Of a stretch of DNA of 64,000 nt, positions 37,187 to 45,694 are shown piece after piece (positions within the stretch are counted from its first letter, which is position 1; each line of letters starts with the position of its first letter). Below the pieces are notes generated by a model, which ran no database searches, was not told the origin of the DNA, and worked only from the letters and a program-made list of their open reading frames with translations. The DNA lies in NCBI RefSeq assembly GCF_024623785.1, contig NZ_JANKBZ010000013.1, positions 225,762-289,761 on the forward strand. Reading direction: 5' to 3'. A program made the translations under genes and the position numbers. The stretch comes from Archangium lipolyticum. Its GTDB lineage: Bacteria > Myxococcota > Myxococcia > Myxococcales > Myxococcaceae.

Positions 37187-37356
37187 ACTGGCGCAAGATA
37201 CCACTTTGAGCATCGCTTTCAACGAATTTTTCGCGTGCATTCTGGCAAGACGGGGAATTCCATCTTGATACACGGTTGACACATCGCGAAAAACCAGTGA
37301 TTCCGGGGGGTTAGTCGGAAATTCTTACATAGTGAGATTCAATTTCGCTTGCGCCG

Positions 37357-37394
37357 TGGTTCTAGATTGGTATCATGGTACTAGATTGGTATCA
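37357..37394 (+). repeat. two tandem 19-bp repeats upstream of gntR (probable operator)
   Basis: tggttctagattggtatca (37357-37375) is followed at once by tggtactagattggtatca (37376-37394), 18 of 19 bases identical. They end 28 bp before the gntR start and should overlap its promoter, fitting autoregulation by the GntR protein. Confidence 0.65.
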
Positions 37395-37422
37395 CAGTGG
37401 TCCGGTAGGATCCGGAGGAGCC

Positions 37423-38205
37423 ATGTCGATTCACCCGAGCGGAGCCGACGCGTTCGACAAGCAGGCGCTGTCGAGTGACCTGCCGCTGCCGCTCTACCTT
37501 CAGCTGGCCCGGTATCTGCGGGGGCTGATCTCCAGCGGAAAGTTCGGTCATCGCGACGCGCTGCCGAGCGAGCGTGAGCTGGCGGAGCGGTTCGAGGTGT
37601 CCCGGGTCACGGTCCGCAAGGCCCTCAAGGAGTTGCTGGACGAAGGGCTGCTGCAGCAGCGCCAGGGCGCTGGCACCTTCGTGAACCGTGGCCCCTATGT
37701 GGAGCAGCGGCTGTCCACGCTGACCAGCTTCTCCGAGGACATGAGTTCGCGCGGGCTGTCCGCGAGCTCGAGGTGGCTGCACCGGATGGTCTCGGTGGCG
37801 ACTCCCGAGGAGACGCTGGCGCTCGGCATCAGCCCGGGGGCCATGGTCAGCCGGCTGCAGCGGCTGCGCATGGCCAATGACACGCCCATGGCGCTGGAAT
37901 TGGCGGTGATCCCCACCCGTTTCCTGCCGGATCCCCACGAGGTACAGGGCTCGCTCTACGACACGTTGCGGCGCCGGGGCTACACGCCCCACCGGGCCCT
38001 GCAGCGCCTGGCGGCGGTCAAGCTGACCGCGGAGCCCGCCGAGCAACTGGGTGTGCCGGAAGGTGCGGCGGCCCTCTATATCGAGCGCCGGACCCTGCTG
38101 GAGGACGGCACCCCCCTGGAGTTCGTCCGGTCCCATTACCGCGGCGATGCCTACGACTTCATCGTTGAATTGAACCTGTCCGGCCCGACCGGGCAACAGA
38201 GGTGA
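37423..38205 (+). CDS. GntR/HutC-family regulator of amino-sugar genes (NagR/DasR-like)
   Basis: 260 residues. ATG at 37423 has ggaggag just upstream; in-frame starts before it fall in the operator repeats. N-terminal winged helix: '[19 protein letters not shown]', '[22 protein letters not shown]' and '[13 protein letters not shown]'. C-terminal UTRA effector domain: '[18 protein letters not shown]' to 'YDFIVELNL'. HutC-type members such as NagR and DasR sense GlcN-6-P or GlcNAc-6-P. Position at the head of nagB-nagA and opposite murQ-PTS supports control of the whole locus, most likely as a repressor released by a sugar phosphate. Confidence 0.92.
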   Translation: MSIHPSGADAFDKQALSSDLPLPLYLQLARYLRGLISSGKFGHRDALPSERELAERFEVSRVTVRKALKELLDEGLLQQRQGAGTFVNRGPYVEQRLSTLTSFSEDMSSRGLSASSRWLHRMVSVATPEETLALGISPGAMVSRLQRLRMANDTPMALELAVIPTRFLPDPHEVQGSLYDTLRRRGYTPHRALQRLAAVKLTAEPAEQLGVPEGAAALYIERRTLLEDGTPLEFVRSHYRGDAYDFIVELNLSGPTGQQR

Positions 38206-38209
38206 GATC

Positions 38210-39280
38210 ATGAACCCTGGCCCCCATCCCGCTCCCGTCGCTCCTGGTTCCGCCGCTCCCGTTCCCGCCCTGGCGCGCGAGGCCTTCCAGTCCGCGGACG
38301 TCGCCCGTCAGCAGATCCAGCGGTGCTCCAGCTCCTTCGCCGAGCTCGGTGAGCGGCTGCGCCAGCGGCCTCCGCGCTTCGTCGTCACCTGCGCGCGCGG
38401 CAGCTCCGACCACGCGGCCAGTTACGGCAAGTATCTGATCGAGACCACGCTGGGGCGGGCCGTGGCCTCGGTGGGGCCCAGCGTGGCGTCCGTCTACAAC
38501 ACCCGGGGCCTGGACCTGAGGGACTCGCTCTTCATCGCCGTGTCCCAGTCCGGCCGCAGCCCGGACCTGCTGAGGCTCACGGAGGCGGCCCGCGCTGGTG
38601 GCGCCCTGGTCATCGGCTTCGTCAACAGCGAGGACTCTCCGCTCAAGGCCCTGTGCGAGATTGGTTTTCCGCTGTGCGCCGGTCCCGAGCAGAGCGTCGC
38701 CGCCACGAAGTCCTACATCCTCTCCGGCCTCGCGTTCCTGCAGCTGGTGGCGCACTGGTCGGGAGAGGCGGCGCTGCATGATGCGGTCTCGCGGTTGCCC
38801 GCGGCCCTGGAGGCCGCGCGCGAGCTGGATTGGTGGCCGGCGCTCTCGCGGCTCACCGATGCGCGCAGCCTGTTCGTGCTCGGGCGCGGGAGCGGGCTCG
38901 GCGCGGCCCTCGAGATGGCGCTGAAGCTCAAGGAGACCTGCCGGCTGCACGCCGAGGCCTTCAGCACCGCCGAGGTGAGCCACGGTCCGCTCTCCCTCAT
39001 CCGCCCCGGCTTCCCCGTGCTGGCCCTGGGGCAGGAGGACAACTCGGCCGAGAGCACCCGGAGCATCGTGCGCCGGATGGTGGAGCTGGGCGCGGAGGTG
39101 CACTCGGTGCTGGATGTACCGGGCGCCAGACCGCTGCCGTCGGTCCCCGGGGTGCCGAGCGCCATCGCGCCCCTGTGCCAGATCCAGAGCTTCTACATGG
39201 CGGTGCACCGGTTGGCGGCGGCGCTCGATCTGGATCCCGACGCGCCCGTGCACCTTCGCAAGGTGACGGAGACGGTGTGA
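38210..39280 (+). CDS. SIS-domain glucosamine-6-phosphate deaminase (NagB-II type)
   Basis: 356 residues, four bp after gntR. Two SIS domains: 'VVTCARGSSDHAASYGKYLIE', 'FIAVSQSGRSPDLLRL' and 'SVAATKSYILSGLAFLQL' in the first, 'LFVLGRGSGLGAALEMALKLKE' and 'AEAFSTAEVSHGPLSLI' in the second. It resembles the isomerase half of GlmS without the glutaminase half, the NagB-II family that replaces classical NagB in Shewanella and others. Reaction: glucosamine-6-P to fructose-6-P plus ammonia. Stop overlaps the nagA start (TGATG). A role as a sugar isomerase (AgaS-like) is the main alternative. Confidence 0.88.
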   Translation: MNPGPHPAPVAPGSAAPVPALAREAFQSADVARQQIQRCSSSFAELGERLRQRPPRFVVTCARGSSDHAASYGKYLIETTLGRAVASVGPSVASVYNTRGLDLRDSLFIAVSQSGRSPDLLRLTEAARAGGALVIGFVNSEDSPLKALCEIGFPLCAGPEQSVAATKSYILSGLAFLQLVAHWSGEAALHDAVSRLPAALEAARELDWWPALSRLTDARSLFVLGRGSGLGAALEMALKLKETCRLHAEAFSTAEVSHGPLSLIRPGFPVLALGQEDNSAESTRSIVRRMVELGAEVHSVLDVPGARPLPSVPGVPSAIAPLCQIQSFYMAVHRLAAALDLDPDAPVHLRKVTETV

Positions 39281-40443
39281 TGAGACGCGTCTTGAGAGGG
39301 GCAAGACTCTTCGACGGCGAGCGCATGCTCGACGGCCACGCGGTGGTGGTCGACGAGGGGCGCATCACCGCCGTGGTTCCCGAGTCGTCCGCGCCGGCGG
39401 ATGCCCAGCAGCAGCGTCTGCCCGAGGATGCGCTGCTGGTGCCGGGCTTCATCGACGCCCAGGTCAACGGGGCTGGAGGCGTGCTGTTCAACGAGACGCC
39501 CACGGCCGAGGCGGTGTTCGCCATCGCGGCGGCCGTGCGGCGCTCCGGCACGACGGGGCTGCTGCCCACCTTCATCACCGACGACCAGAGCCGGATGCAC
39601 CTGGCCTGCGATGCCGTCCTCGAGGCCCTCTCCCATCCCGCCAGTGGTGTGCTCGGCATCCACCTGGAAGGCCCCTTCATCAGCGGCGAGCGGCCCGGGG
39701 TGCATGATCCCCGCTTCATCCGCGCGCCCGATAGCAGGGATCTCGAGCTCCTCGTGGCCCTGCCGGAGCGGTTGGCCAGCAAGAAGGCCCGCATGGTGTT
39801 GACGCTGGCGCCAGAGCGGGTCGACGACGCCTTCATCAAGCGGCTCGCCGCGGCGGGCGCGGTGCTCTCGGCCGGTCACACCGCGGCCTCCTACGAACGG
39901 ACGGGAGAAGCGATGGCGGCGGGCGTGCGGGGCTTCACGCACATGTTCAACGCCATGCCTCCGGCCCAGAATCGCCAGCCGGGTGTCGGAGTGGCCGCGC
40001 TCATGTCCACCGAGGCGTGGTGCGGCGTCATCGTCGATGGCATCCACGTCCACCCGGCGATGCTGCGGATGCTCTTGAAGATCAAGCCGCGCGGCAAGGT
40101 GTTCCTGGTCACCGACGCCATGCCTCCGGTGGGAACCCAGGCCTCCTCGTTCACGCTCTATGGCCACACCATCCTGCGCCGGGATGGCCGTCTGGTGACG
40201 GAGAACGGAACGTTGGCCGGAGCCGACATCGACATGGCGACGGCGGTGCGCAACTGTGTCCACCTCCTGGAGCTGCCTCTGGAGGAGAGCCTGCGCATGG
40301 CCTCGCTCTATCCCGCGAGCTACCTCGGACTGGACGACCAGGTGGGCCGGGTGGCGCCGGGCTACCGTGCCGATCTCACGCTGCTCCGCTCGGACCTGTC
40401 CGTGCTCGCCACCTGGGTGGGTGGACAGGAGCTGTGGAACTGA
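39280..40443 (+). CDS. nagA: N-acetylglucosamine-6-phosphate deacetylase
   Basis: 387 residues, ATG at 39280 overlapping the deaminase stop by one base. Amidohydrolase motifs: 'LLVPGFIDAQVNG', 'GVLGIHLEGPFI' (metal Glu), 'LSAGHTAASYERT' (His), 'FTHMFNAMPPAQNR' (His) and 'VTDAMPPVG' (catalytic Asp). The first motif reads DAQVNG, without the His-x-His of some amidohydrolases, which is normal for NagA. It produces glucosamine-6-P and acetate for the deaminase. Last gene of the gntR operon. Confidence 0.95.
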   Translation: MRRVLRGARLFDGERMLDGHAVVVDEGRITAVVPESSAPADAQQQRLPEDALLVPGFIDAQVNGAGGVLFNETPTAEAVFAIAAAVRRSGTTGLLPTFITDDQSRMHLACDAVLEALSHPASGVLGIHLEGPFISGERPGVHDPRFIRAPDSRDLELLVALPERLASKKARMVLTLAPERVDDAFIKRLAAAGAVLSAGHTAASYERTGEAMAAGVRGFTHMFNAMPPAQNRQPGVGVAALMSTEAWCGVIVDGIHVHPAMLRMLLKIKPRGKVFLVTDAMPPVGTQASSFTLYGHTILRRDGRLVTENGTLAGADIDMATAVRNCVHLLELPLEESLRMASLYPASYLGLDDQVGRVAPGYRADLTLLRSDLSVLATWVGGQELWN

Positions 40444-40462
40444 ACCCGCTCCGGCCCGTGGC

Positions 40463-41896
40463 TCAGGCCAGGAGCGGCAGGAGCCACGGGATGAGAGGCA
40501 GGGCGCTGAGCAGGTAGCAGGAGGCGAGCAGTCCGCCCGCGAGGAGCCGGCGCTCGGCGGAGCGGGGCCAGCGCGAGAGACCCGCCGGGAAGAGCAGCGC
40601 CGGCAACCCGAGCAGGATCCAGAGCAGCCCGGGCACGGCGTAGGGGACCCGGCCGCGCTCGAGGTGCTCGATGAGCCCCAGCGGGTCGGCGCGCCGTCCG
40701 GACCCGGTGAGGCCCACGTGGCACCCGTCGGGTGTCAGCAGCGTGAGGCCCCGGCGCGAGGGAACGAGGAAGCCGGAGGCGATGTCGGGGCAGGGGCCAT
40801 CGAGCCGGGCGACGGCGGTCATCTCCCCGGTGCCTCCGCCCACGCGCACCAGGCCATCCGCCCCGGCCACCGTGTGCCACCTCTGGCCCCGCCATTCATG
40901 GACGACGCCCGGGCCCTGTTCCGGCACGAAGCGGGGGAGGGGTTCGAGCCGGTTGCCATCGGCCACCGAGGGCGAGCTCAGGGGACGCAGCCCGGAGGGA
41001 GGGGGTTCGGAGGGCAGGAGGCTGCCGTCCGGTTCGAGCCGATGGGTGGCCGGGGCATTCGGTGAGCGCAGGCGCCCGGCCACGCGCAGGTCGAGCCCGG
41101 ACAGCATCTGGACGGACTGTCCGACGGCCTCGCCGACGCCGCTCTCCTGCACCTCGCGCAGGAAGTCCCCCTCCTCGACGAGGAAGCTCCACGCCCGCGT
41201 GTGGACCGCGCGCCAGGCCACGCGCACGATGCAGACCGTGACGTCCAGGCACATCTCCTCGCGGGTGAGGATGCGGGGGTAGTCCGTGTCGCCCACCCGT
41301 ACCAGCACGGCATCCGCTGACTCCGCCCGGGTGTCCTCTCCGCGAGCCGGTGCGAGCGCCACCTCCAGCCGATTGCCCGACCAGCCCAGTCCCAGCAGCC
41401 GGCTGCCGGCCCCACCTGGAAGGCGTTGAGGTGGCACCTGCCAGCCCCCGGTGTCCGCCACGGCCGTCACGAGCACGTCGACCACTCCACCCGGTGCCGA
41501 CGCATGGGTGCTCGCCCGGTACACGACTCCCACGAGGCCATCGGGCCCTGGGAGAAGACCCTCGACCCGATCGAGCGACAGCCGCTCTGGCAGTGGGGCC
41601 AGGAGGCGAGCCTCCCCGCGTGCTGGCTGAAGCATGGCGAGGGCGCCTCCCGGAAGGTCCGGAGAGGAGGTGCAGGGGACCCATACCCGGTTCTCATCCT
41701 CCATCAGGGGAAAGCGCACGTCGCGGCCGCAGCCAGCAGGCGCCGAGGCGAGAGGCTGCCCGGCCGCGTCCAACCACCGCATCTGGCGCACACCGGTGGG
41801 GTGTCGCGGCCAGAGCGCGACGAAGCCAAGTGCCGCGGCCCATACCAGGCAGGCCGCGCACAGGAGCAACCGGGAGAGGATACGGAAGAAGACCAC
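40463..41896 (-). CDS. membrane protein of unknown function with large extracytoplasmic domain
   Basis: 477 residues starting at a GTG (41896). One N-terminal membrane segment (about 8-30, LLLCAACLVWAAALGFVALW), a roughly 370-residue domain with scattered Trp/Gly and several Cys, and two C-terminal membrane segments (about 425-475) ending at the C-terminus. The large domain contains repeated strand-like stretches ('GGVVDVLVTAVADTGGWQVP', 'DGLVRVGGGTGEMTAVARL') suggesting a beta-propeller-like fold. No catalytic motif found. It converges with nagA and is divergent from the Sir2 gene. Confidence 0.55.
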   Translation of the reverse strand: MVFFRILSRLLLCAACLVWAAALGFVALWPRHPTGVRQMRWLDAAGQPLASAPAGCGRDVRFPLMEDENRVWVPCTSSPDLPGGALAMLQPARGEARLLAPLPERLSLDRVEGLLPGPDGLVGVVYRASTHASAPGGVVDVLVTAVADTGGWQVPPQRLPGGAGSRLLGLGWSGNRLEVALAPARGEDTRAESADAVLVRVGDTDYPRILTREEMCLDVTVCIVRVAWRAVHTRAWSFLVEEGDFLREVQESGVGEAVGQSVQMLSGLDLRVAGRLRSPNAPATHRLEPDGSLLPSEPPPSGLRPLSSPSVADGNRLEPLPRFVPEQGPGVVHEWRGQRWHTVAGADGLVRVGGGTGEMTAVARLDGPCPDIASGFLVPSRRGLTLLTPDGCHVGLTGSGRRADPLGLIEHLERGRVPYAVPGLLWILLGLPALLFPAGLSRWPRSAERRLLAGGLLASCYLLSALPLIPWLLPLLA

Positions 41897-41985
41897 CAGC
41901 CTGAGGACGCCCGACGTGGGGCATCTCTTCCCGGTGCGCGTCCCTTATGCTCGGGGTTCTGGACCCCTTTCCCCATGAGGTGACC

Positions 41986-42819
41986 ATGACACGCGAGGAG
42001 CTCCGCCGTGCCGCCGACGTCCTCCGCTCGGCGGATGCACTCATCATCGGCGCGGGGGCCGGCATGGGCGTCGACTCGGGGCTGCCCGACTTCCGCGGCA
42101 CCGAGGGCTTCTGGCGCGCCTATCCGGCTTACGCGAAGCTCGGGCTCGACTTCGCGTCCATGGCCAACCCGCGGTGGTTCCAGCGCGATCCCGAGTTCGC
42201 CTGGGGGTTCTACGGCCACCGGCTCGGGCTGTACCGCGCGACGAATCCCCACCCCGGCTTCGCGCTGCTGCGCACCTGGGCCTCCCGCATGCGGCACGGC
42301 GCCTTCGTCTTCACCTCCAACGTCGACGGCCAGTTCCAGAAGGCCGGCTTCCCCGACGAGCGCATCCTCGAGGTCCACGGCTCCATCCACCACGTCCAGT
42401 GCCTCCGCCCCTGCACGGAGATCTCCTCCGCCGCTCCGTACTCGGTGGACGTGGACCCGGAGACCTTCCGCGCCAGGCCGCCGCTGCCCACCTGCCCGCG
42501 CTGCGGCTCGTTGCTCCGGCCCAACATCCTCATGTTCGGGGACGGAGGCTGGGACTCCTCGCGCACCGAGGCCCAGGATCAGCGGCTCGAGAAGTGGCTC
42601 GCCACGGTGGAGCCCGGCACCCTGGCGGTCATCGAGTGCGGCGCGGGGACAGCCATCCCCTCGGTGCGGCACTTCTGCGAGTCCGTGGCGGCGGCCCGGA
42701 AGGGGATGCTGATCCGCATCAACGTGCGCGAGCCCCAGGTTCCCGCAGGCGGCATCAGCCTCCCCCTGCGAGCGCTGGAGGCCTTGAGTGGAATCGCCGA
42801 GGAGATGGAGCGGGCATAG
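41986..42819 (+). CDS. Sir2-family NAD-dependent protein deacylase (sirtuin)
   Basis: 277 residues. ATG at 41986 (gaggtg upstream) is preferred over the one at 41947. NAD-binding motifs 'IGAGAGMGVDSGLPDFRG', 'FTSNVDGQF' and the catalytic His in 'EVHGSIHHVQC' are clear. Four cysteines (QCLRPC and CPRC) can form the zinc site. 'RPNILMFGD' is a further sirtuin mark. The sequence is longer between the motifs than in CobB and has 'GFWRAYPAYAKLGLDFASMA', a form seen in a distinct bacterial group. The stop codon coincides with the end of a small transposon-like element. Confidence 0.9.
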   Translation: MTREELRRAADVLRSADALIIGAGAGMGVDSGLPDFRGTEGFWRAYPAYAKLGLDFASMANPRWFQRDPEFAWGFYGHRLGLYRATNPHPGFALLRTWASRMRHGAFVFTSNVDGQFQKAGFPDERILEVHGSIHHVQCLRPCTEISSAAPYSVDVDPETFRARPPLPTCPRCGSLLRPNILMFGDGGWDSSRTEAQDQRLEKWLATVEPGTLAVIECGAGTAIPSVRHFCESVAAARKGMLIRINVREPQVPAGGISLPLRALEALSGIAEEMERA

Positions 42820-42902
42820 AGCCTATCTCGCTAGACCCCATTCCTGACTGCCTACTCCTGGGAAGGGAGAGCCTTGGGGGGCTCCTACCGAAACAGGCTC
42901 TA
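42817..42902. mobile_element. MITE-like element with 16-bp terminal inverted repeats
   Basis: gagcctatctcgctag (42819-42834) and the complement of ctaccgaaacaggctc (42885-42900) agree at 13 of 16 positions, and TA flanks both ends, as expected for IS630/mariner-type insertion. The element is about 82 bp with no gene. The left TA plus first G forms the TAG stop of the sirtuin gene. Confidence 0.5.
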
Positions 42903-43029
42903 ATACTACAGTAGTAGATCGCTCTCAGGGCCCAACATGTTGCGCTTGCCAGTTGGGCAACGGACCACAACACCTGCCCTGATTGAGGCGAAGTACCGCT
43001 GTAGTACTAAGAGTTTGCTTCGGTAGGAG
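42882..43029. repeat. long imperfect inverted repeat in the Sir2-kelch gap
   Basis: ctcctaccgaaacaggctctaatactacag (42882-42911) faces a near-complement at 42999-43029 across 87 bp. It covers the right end of the MITE-like element and the repeat end at 43011. The gap 42820-43173 otherwise holds no gene; a promoter for the kelch gene must be within it but was not identified. Confidence 0.55.
43011..43026 (+). repeat. left transposon-end-like repeat before the kelch gene
   Basis: gagtttgcttcggtag differs at three of 16 positions from the terminal repeat of the nearby MITE-like element. It reads inward toward the kelch gene and may pair with the copy at 45654-45669. Confidence 0.4.
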
Positions 43030-43173
43030 TAATCCCTGGCTGATTGCTGCTCAAGGGAGAGAGTAGCAAGGCCCTATGTGGAATTGGCTCTGAGCGTCAA
43101 GTCATTCATCATCGCTTGGCGGTTCTTCCAAAGGGTCTGTGAATCACTTCTTCAGCCAACATTGAAAACAATC

Positions 43174-45465
43174 ATGAAAGAAGCTTCTATTCGTCTGCTG
43201 ATAGCACTGACGCTGGTGTTGTTCGCGGGGTGCTCGACTCCTTCGTCAGACGTCGGCTCAGTCCAGTTTACTGCAGCTGTACGGCAGGACCTTGCGTCTG
43301 GTATCTCCCGTGTCGCTGTCACCTCTAGCGCAGCCGATTTCCCCAGTGTTACCACCGACTTGGTACTTTCCAGCGGTACCTGGGGGGGCTACATCGGCAA
43401 TATCCCCGCTGGTTCGAACCGCACCTTCCTCGCGCAGGCCTTTGATGCCTCAGGCGCCAAACTCTTCGAGGGCTCGGCTTCTGGTATCACCATCTACGCA
43501 GGCCGCAGTACCTCGGTGGCCATTGCCCTCCAGCAAGTCGATGCTCCGCCTCCTTTCGAGAACGAGGCCCCGCTCATTGATTCACTGGTAGCCTCGTCCT
43601 CCTCCGTGCTGGCAGGTGGTTCCCTCTCCTTTGTGGCAAACGCCCATGATCCCAACATGGGTGACACCCTCTCCTACGCGTGGTCCTCCACCGCTGGCAC
43701 CTTCTCTTCCACCTCTACAGCCTCTACTTCGTGGACGGCTCCGCATTCCACCGGCATTCAAACGGTCACCTTGACCGTAAAGGACCCTGGTGGCCTGTCC
43801 ACCAGCATTTCCCTGGTCGTCAACGTTACCCAAGCGGGAGGCGAGGGCAGTGCATGGATGTACATCACATTCAATAATTCACCTCGTGTAACCTCCATCC
43901 GCGCTACGCCCGGGCAGCTCGTGGTTGGTCAGGCAACTGCTGTGTCCGTAACGGCTGCTGATCCGGACGGCAACGGTCTTTCCTATTCGTGGGGTGCCAG
44001 TTGCAGCGGTTCCTGGAGTAATGCCTCCTCCAATTCCGCGCAATTCACCCCCTCGGTTCTGCCTGATGGCGCATGCAATAACTGCCGATTGACGGTCACG
44101 ATTTCGGATGGGCGCGGGGGGCAGAGCACTGGTAGCATGGCCATGTGCGTCAGTGGCACAGCTCCCACTAATCACCTTAATCCCGTCATTATTCGCTCCT
44201 ACCGCTCCTCCAGCCAAGCAAGGGCGGGGCAGGTGCTAACCTTTGAGGTGGTTGCCAGCGACCCAGAAAATTCAGCACTCACCTTCTCTTGGGCAGCCAA
44301 TTCCGGTTCCCTAGGCACGCCGTCACATGGCACAACCAGTAGTCGTGTGACGTGGTCGGCTTCTTGTGTAAGTGGCGCTACGGTTCCAACTATCACTGCC
44401 ACGGTTTCAAACGCCTTCAAACAGACAGCCACTAGGAGTTTCGTAGTGGCGGGCCTGCCGGCGTGCCCCACCGCGAATTGGGCCTTGACGGGTTCCATGG
44501 CTGAGTTTCGCTACAGGCACACGGCGACGTTGCTGCCCAACGGCAAGGTACTCGTCGCTGGGTATTCCCCTCGCGCGGCGGAGTTGTACGATCCGTCCAC
44601 GGGTAGATGGAGCGCAACAGGCTCGATGGCGGCGCAGCATAACGACCTAGCGACGGCAACGCTGCTGAATAACGGCAAGGTTCTCATCGCGGGGGGCATC
44701 AATAGCAGTGGTTGGACCGCTCCGGCGGAGTTGTACGATTCGGTTTCAAACGCCTGGAGCACTACTGGTTCCATGGTCACGCCTCGAAAGTACCACACGG
44801 CAACACTCCTAAAGAATGGCAAGGTACTTGTCGCGGGTGGCCAGAGTAGCAGCGGGTATATCTCAACGGCTGAAGTGTATGACCCGACCTCGGGCACGTG
44901 GAGTCCTACCGGCTCTATGTCCGTGATTCGCATATTCCATGCCGCGACGTTGCTATCCAATGGCAAGGTGCTTGTCACAGGTGGATTCAACAACACCACC
45001 TACATGCCGACGGCAGAACTCTACGATCCAGACTCGGGCACCTGGAGCGCCACCAGTCCCATGAGCTTCCCTCGCTCTGGACACACGGCAACACGGTTGC
45101 TCGATGGCAAAGTGCTGATAGCAGGTGGGCATACCAGCAGCACGGCTGCGGAGATATATGACCCGGCTTCGGGCTCCTGGACTGTTGTTGGCTCCATGGC
45201 ACTGGCTCGCTACGGAAGCCAGGCAACACTGTTACTCAATGGGAAGGTGCTCATCACAGGCGGATACGCTTGGTTTGCTCCTGATGATATCAGAATTACT
45301 TTCGCGTCAGCGGAGGTTTATGACCCAGCTTCAGGCTCATGGAGCGATGGTGGCACCATGAACTTCCCACGTGATGAACACACAGCAACGCTACTGCCGA
45401 ATGGCAAGGTGCTCGTCGCGGCGGGATGGGACAATCTCACGACTACGGAACTGTACACGCCCTGA
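43174..45465 (+). CDS. lipoprotein with Ig/PKD-like domains and C-terminal kelch repeats
   Basis: 763 residues from the ATG at 43174, which gives a lipoprotein signal (LVLFAGC, Cys20). Residues about 25-450 are Ser/Thr-rich beta domains with PKD-like patterns ('LSYAWSSTAGTFSST', 'LTVKDPGG', 'ADPDGNGLSYSW'). From about 455 seven kelch-type repeats of about 45 residues follow, each with 'HTATLLxNGKVLVAGG' and 'AELYDPxSGTWSxTGSM', forming a beta-propeller. Probably surface exposed and binding a protein or sugar. Local GC is clearly lower than in neighbouring genes and the codon use is softer, a sign of transfer or of relaxed selection. Both sides carry transposon-end-like repeats. Confidence 0.8.
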   Translation: MKEASIRLLIALTLVLFAGCSTPSSDVGSVQFTAAVRQDLASGISRVAVTSSAADFPSVTTDLVLSSGTWGGYIGNIPAGSNRTFLAQAFDASGAKLFEGSASGITIYAGRSTSVAIALQQVDAPPPFENEAPLIDSLVASSSSVLAGGSLSFVANAHDPNMGDTLSYAWSSTAGTFSSTSTASTSWTAPHSTGIQTVTLTVKDPGGLSTSISLVVNVTQAGGEGSAWMYITFNNSPRVTSIRATPGQLVVGQATAVSVTAADPDGNGLSYSWGASCSGSWSNASSNSAQFTPSVLPDGACNNCRLTVTISDGRGGQSTGSMAMCVSGTAPTNHLNPVIIRSYRSSSQARAGQVLTFEVVASDPENSALTFSWAANSGSLGTPSHGTTSSRVTWSASCVSGATVPTITATVSNAFKQTATRSFVVAGLPACPTANWALTGSMAEFRYRHTATLLPNGKVLVAGYSPRAAELYDPSTGRWSATGSMAAQHNDLATATLLNNGKVLIAGGINSSGWTAPAELYDSVSNAWSTTGSMVTPRKYHTATLLKNGKVLVAGGQSSSGYISTAEVYDPTSGTWSPTGSMSVIRIFHAATLLSNGKVLVTGGFNNTTYMPTAELYDPDSGTWSATSPMSFPRSGHTATRLLDGKVLIAGGHTSSTAAEIYDPASGSWTVVGSMALARYGSQATLLLNGKVLITGGYAWFAPDDIRITFASAEVYDPASGSWSDGGTMNFPRDEHTATLLPNGKVLVAAGWDNLTTTELYTP

Positions 45466-45653
45466 CTTGAGGCGCAGTCAGAATTGATGACAGGCATGCG
45501 GCGTGGTTGGGCGTATGGGTCACGCCGCTTCCCTGGAAGGTGTTGAAATTGGGGCGTACAGGTTACGGTACACCCCCTGCTGCTGAGCGCCCGATAGCAT
45601 GCTGGGATCGCGCTCCGCAGCCTCCCCTCCCAGGCAGCGAGCTTCCTACGCTC

Positions 45654-45669
45654 CTACCGAGATACTCTC
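45654..45669 (-). repeat. right transposon-end-like repeat after the kelch gene
   Basis: ctaccgagatactctc, read on the minus strand as gagagtatctcggtag, differs at three of 16 positions from the left end of the MITE-like element. It lies just before the SDR gene and faces the copy at 43011. Confidence 0.4.
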
Positions 45670-45694
45670 ATAGGCCCGCCCCGGTCTCCCGAGG

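Larger units (their letters stand above)
37150..37422. promoter_or_regulatory. divergent promoter region of the amino-sugar regulon
   Basis: The 273 bp between murQ and gntR are AT-richer than the neighbours. They contain TTGACA at 37274-37279, the 19-bp tandem repeat at 37357-37394 and a related motif at 37173-37186. Both operons must start here. Exact -10 elements could not be fixed. Confidence 0.6.
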
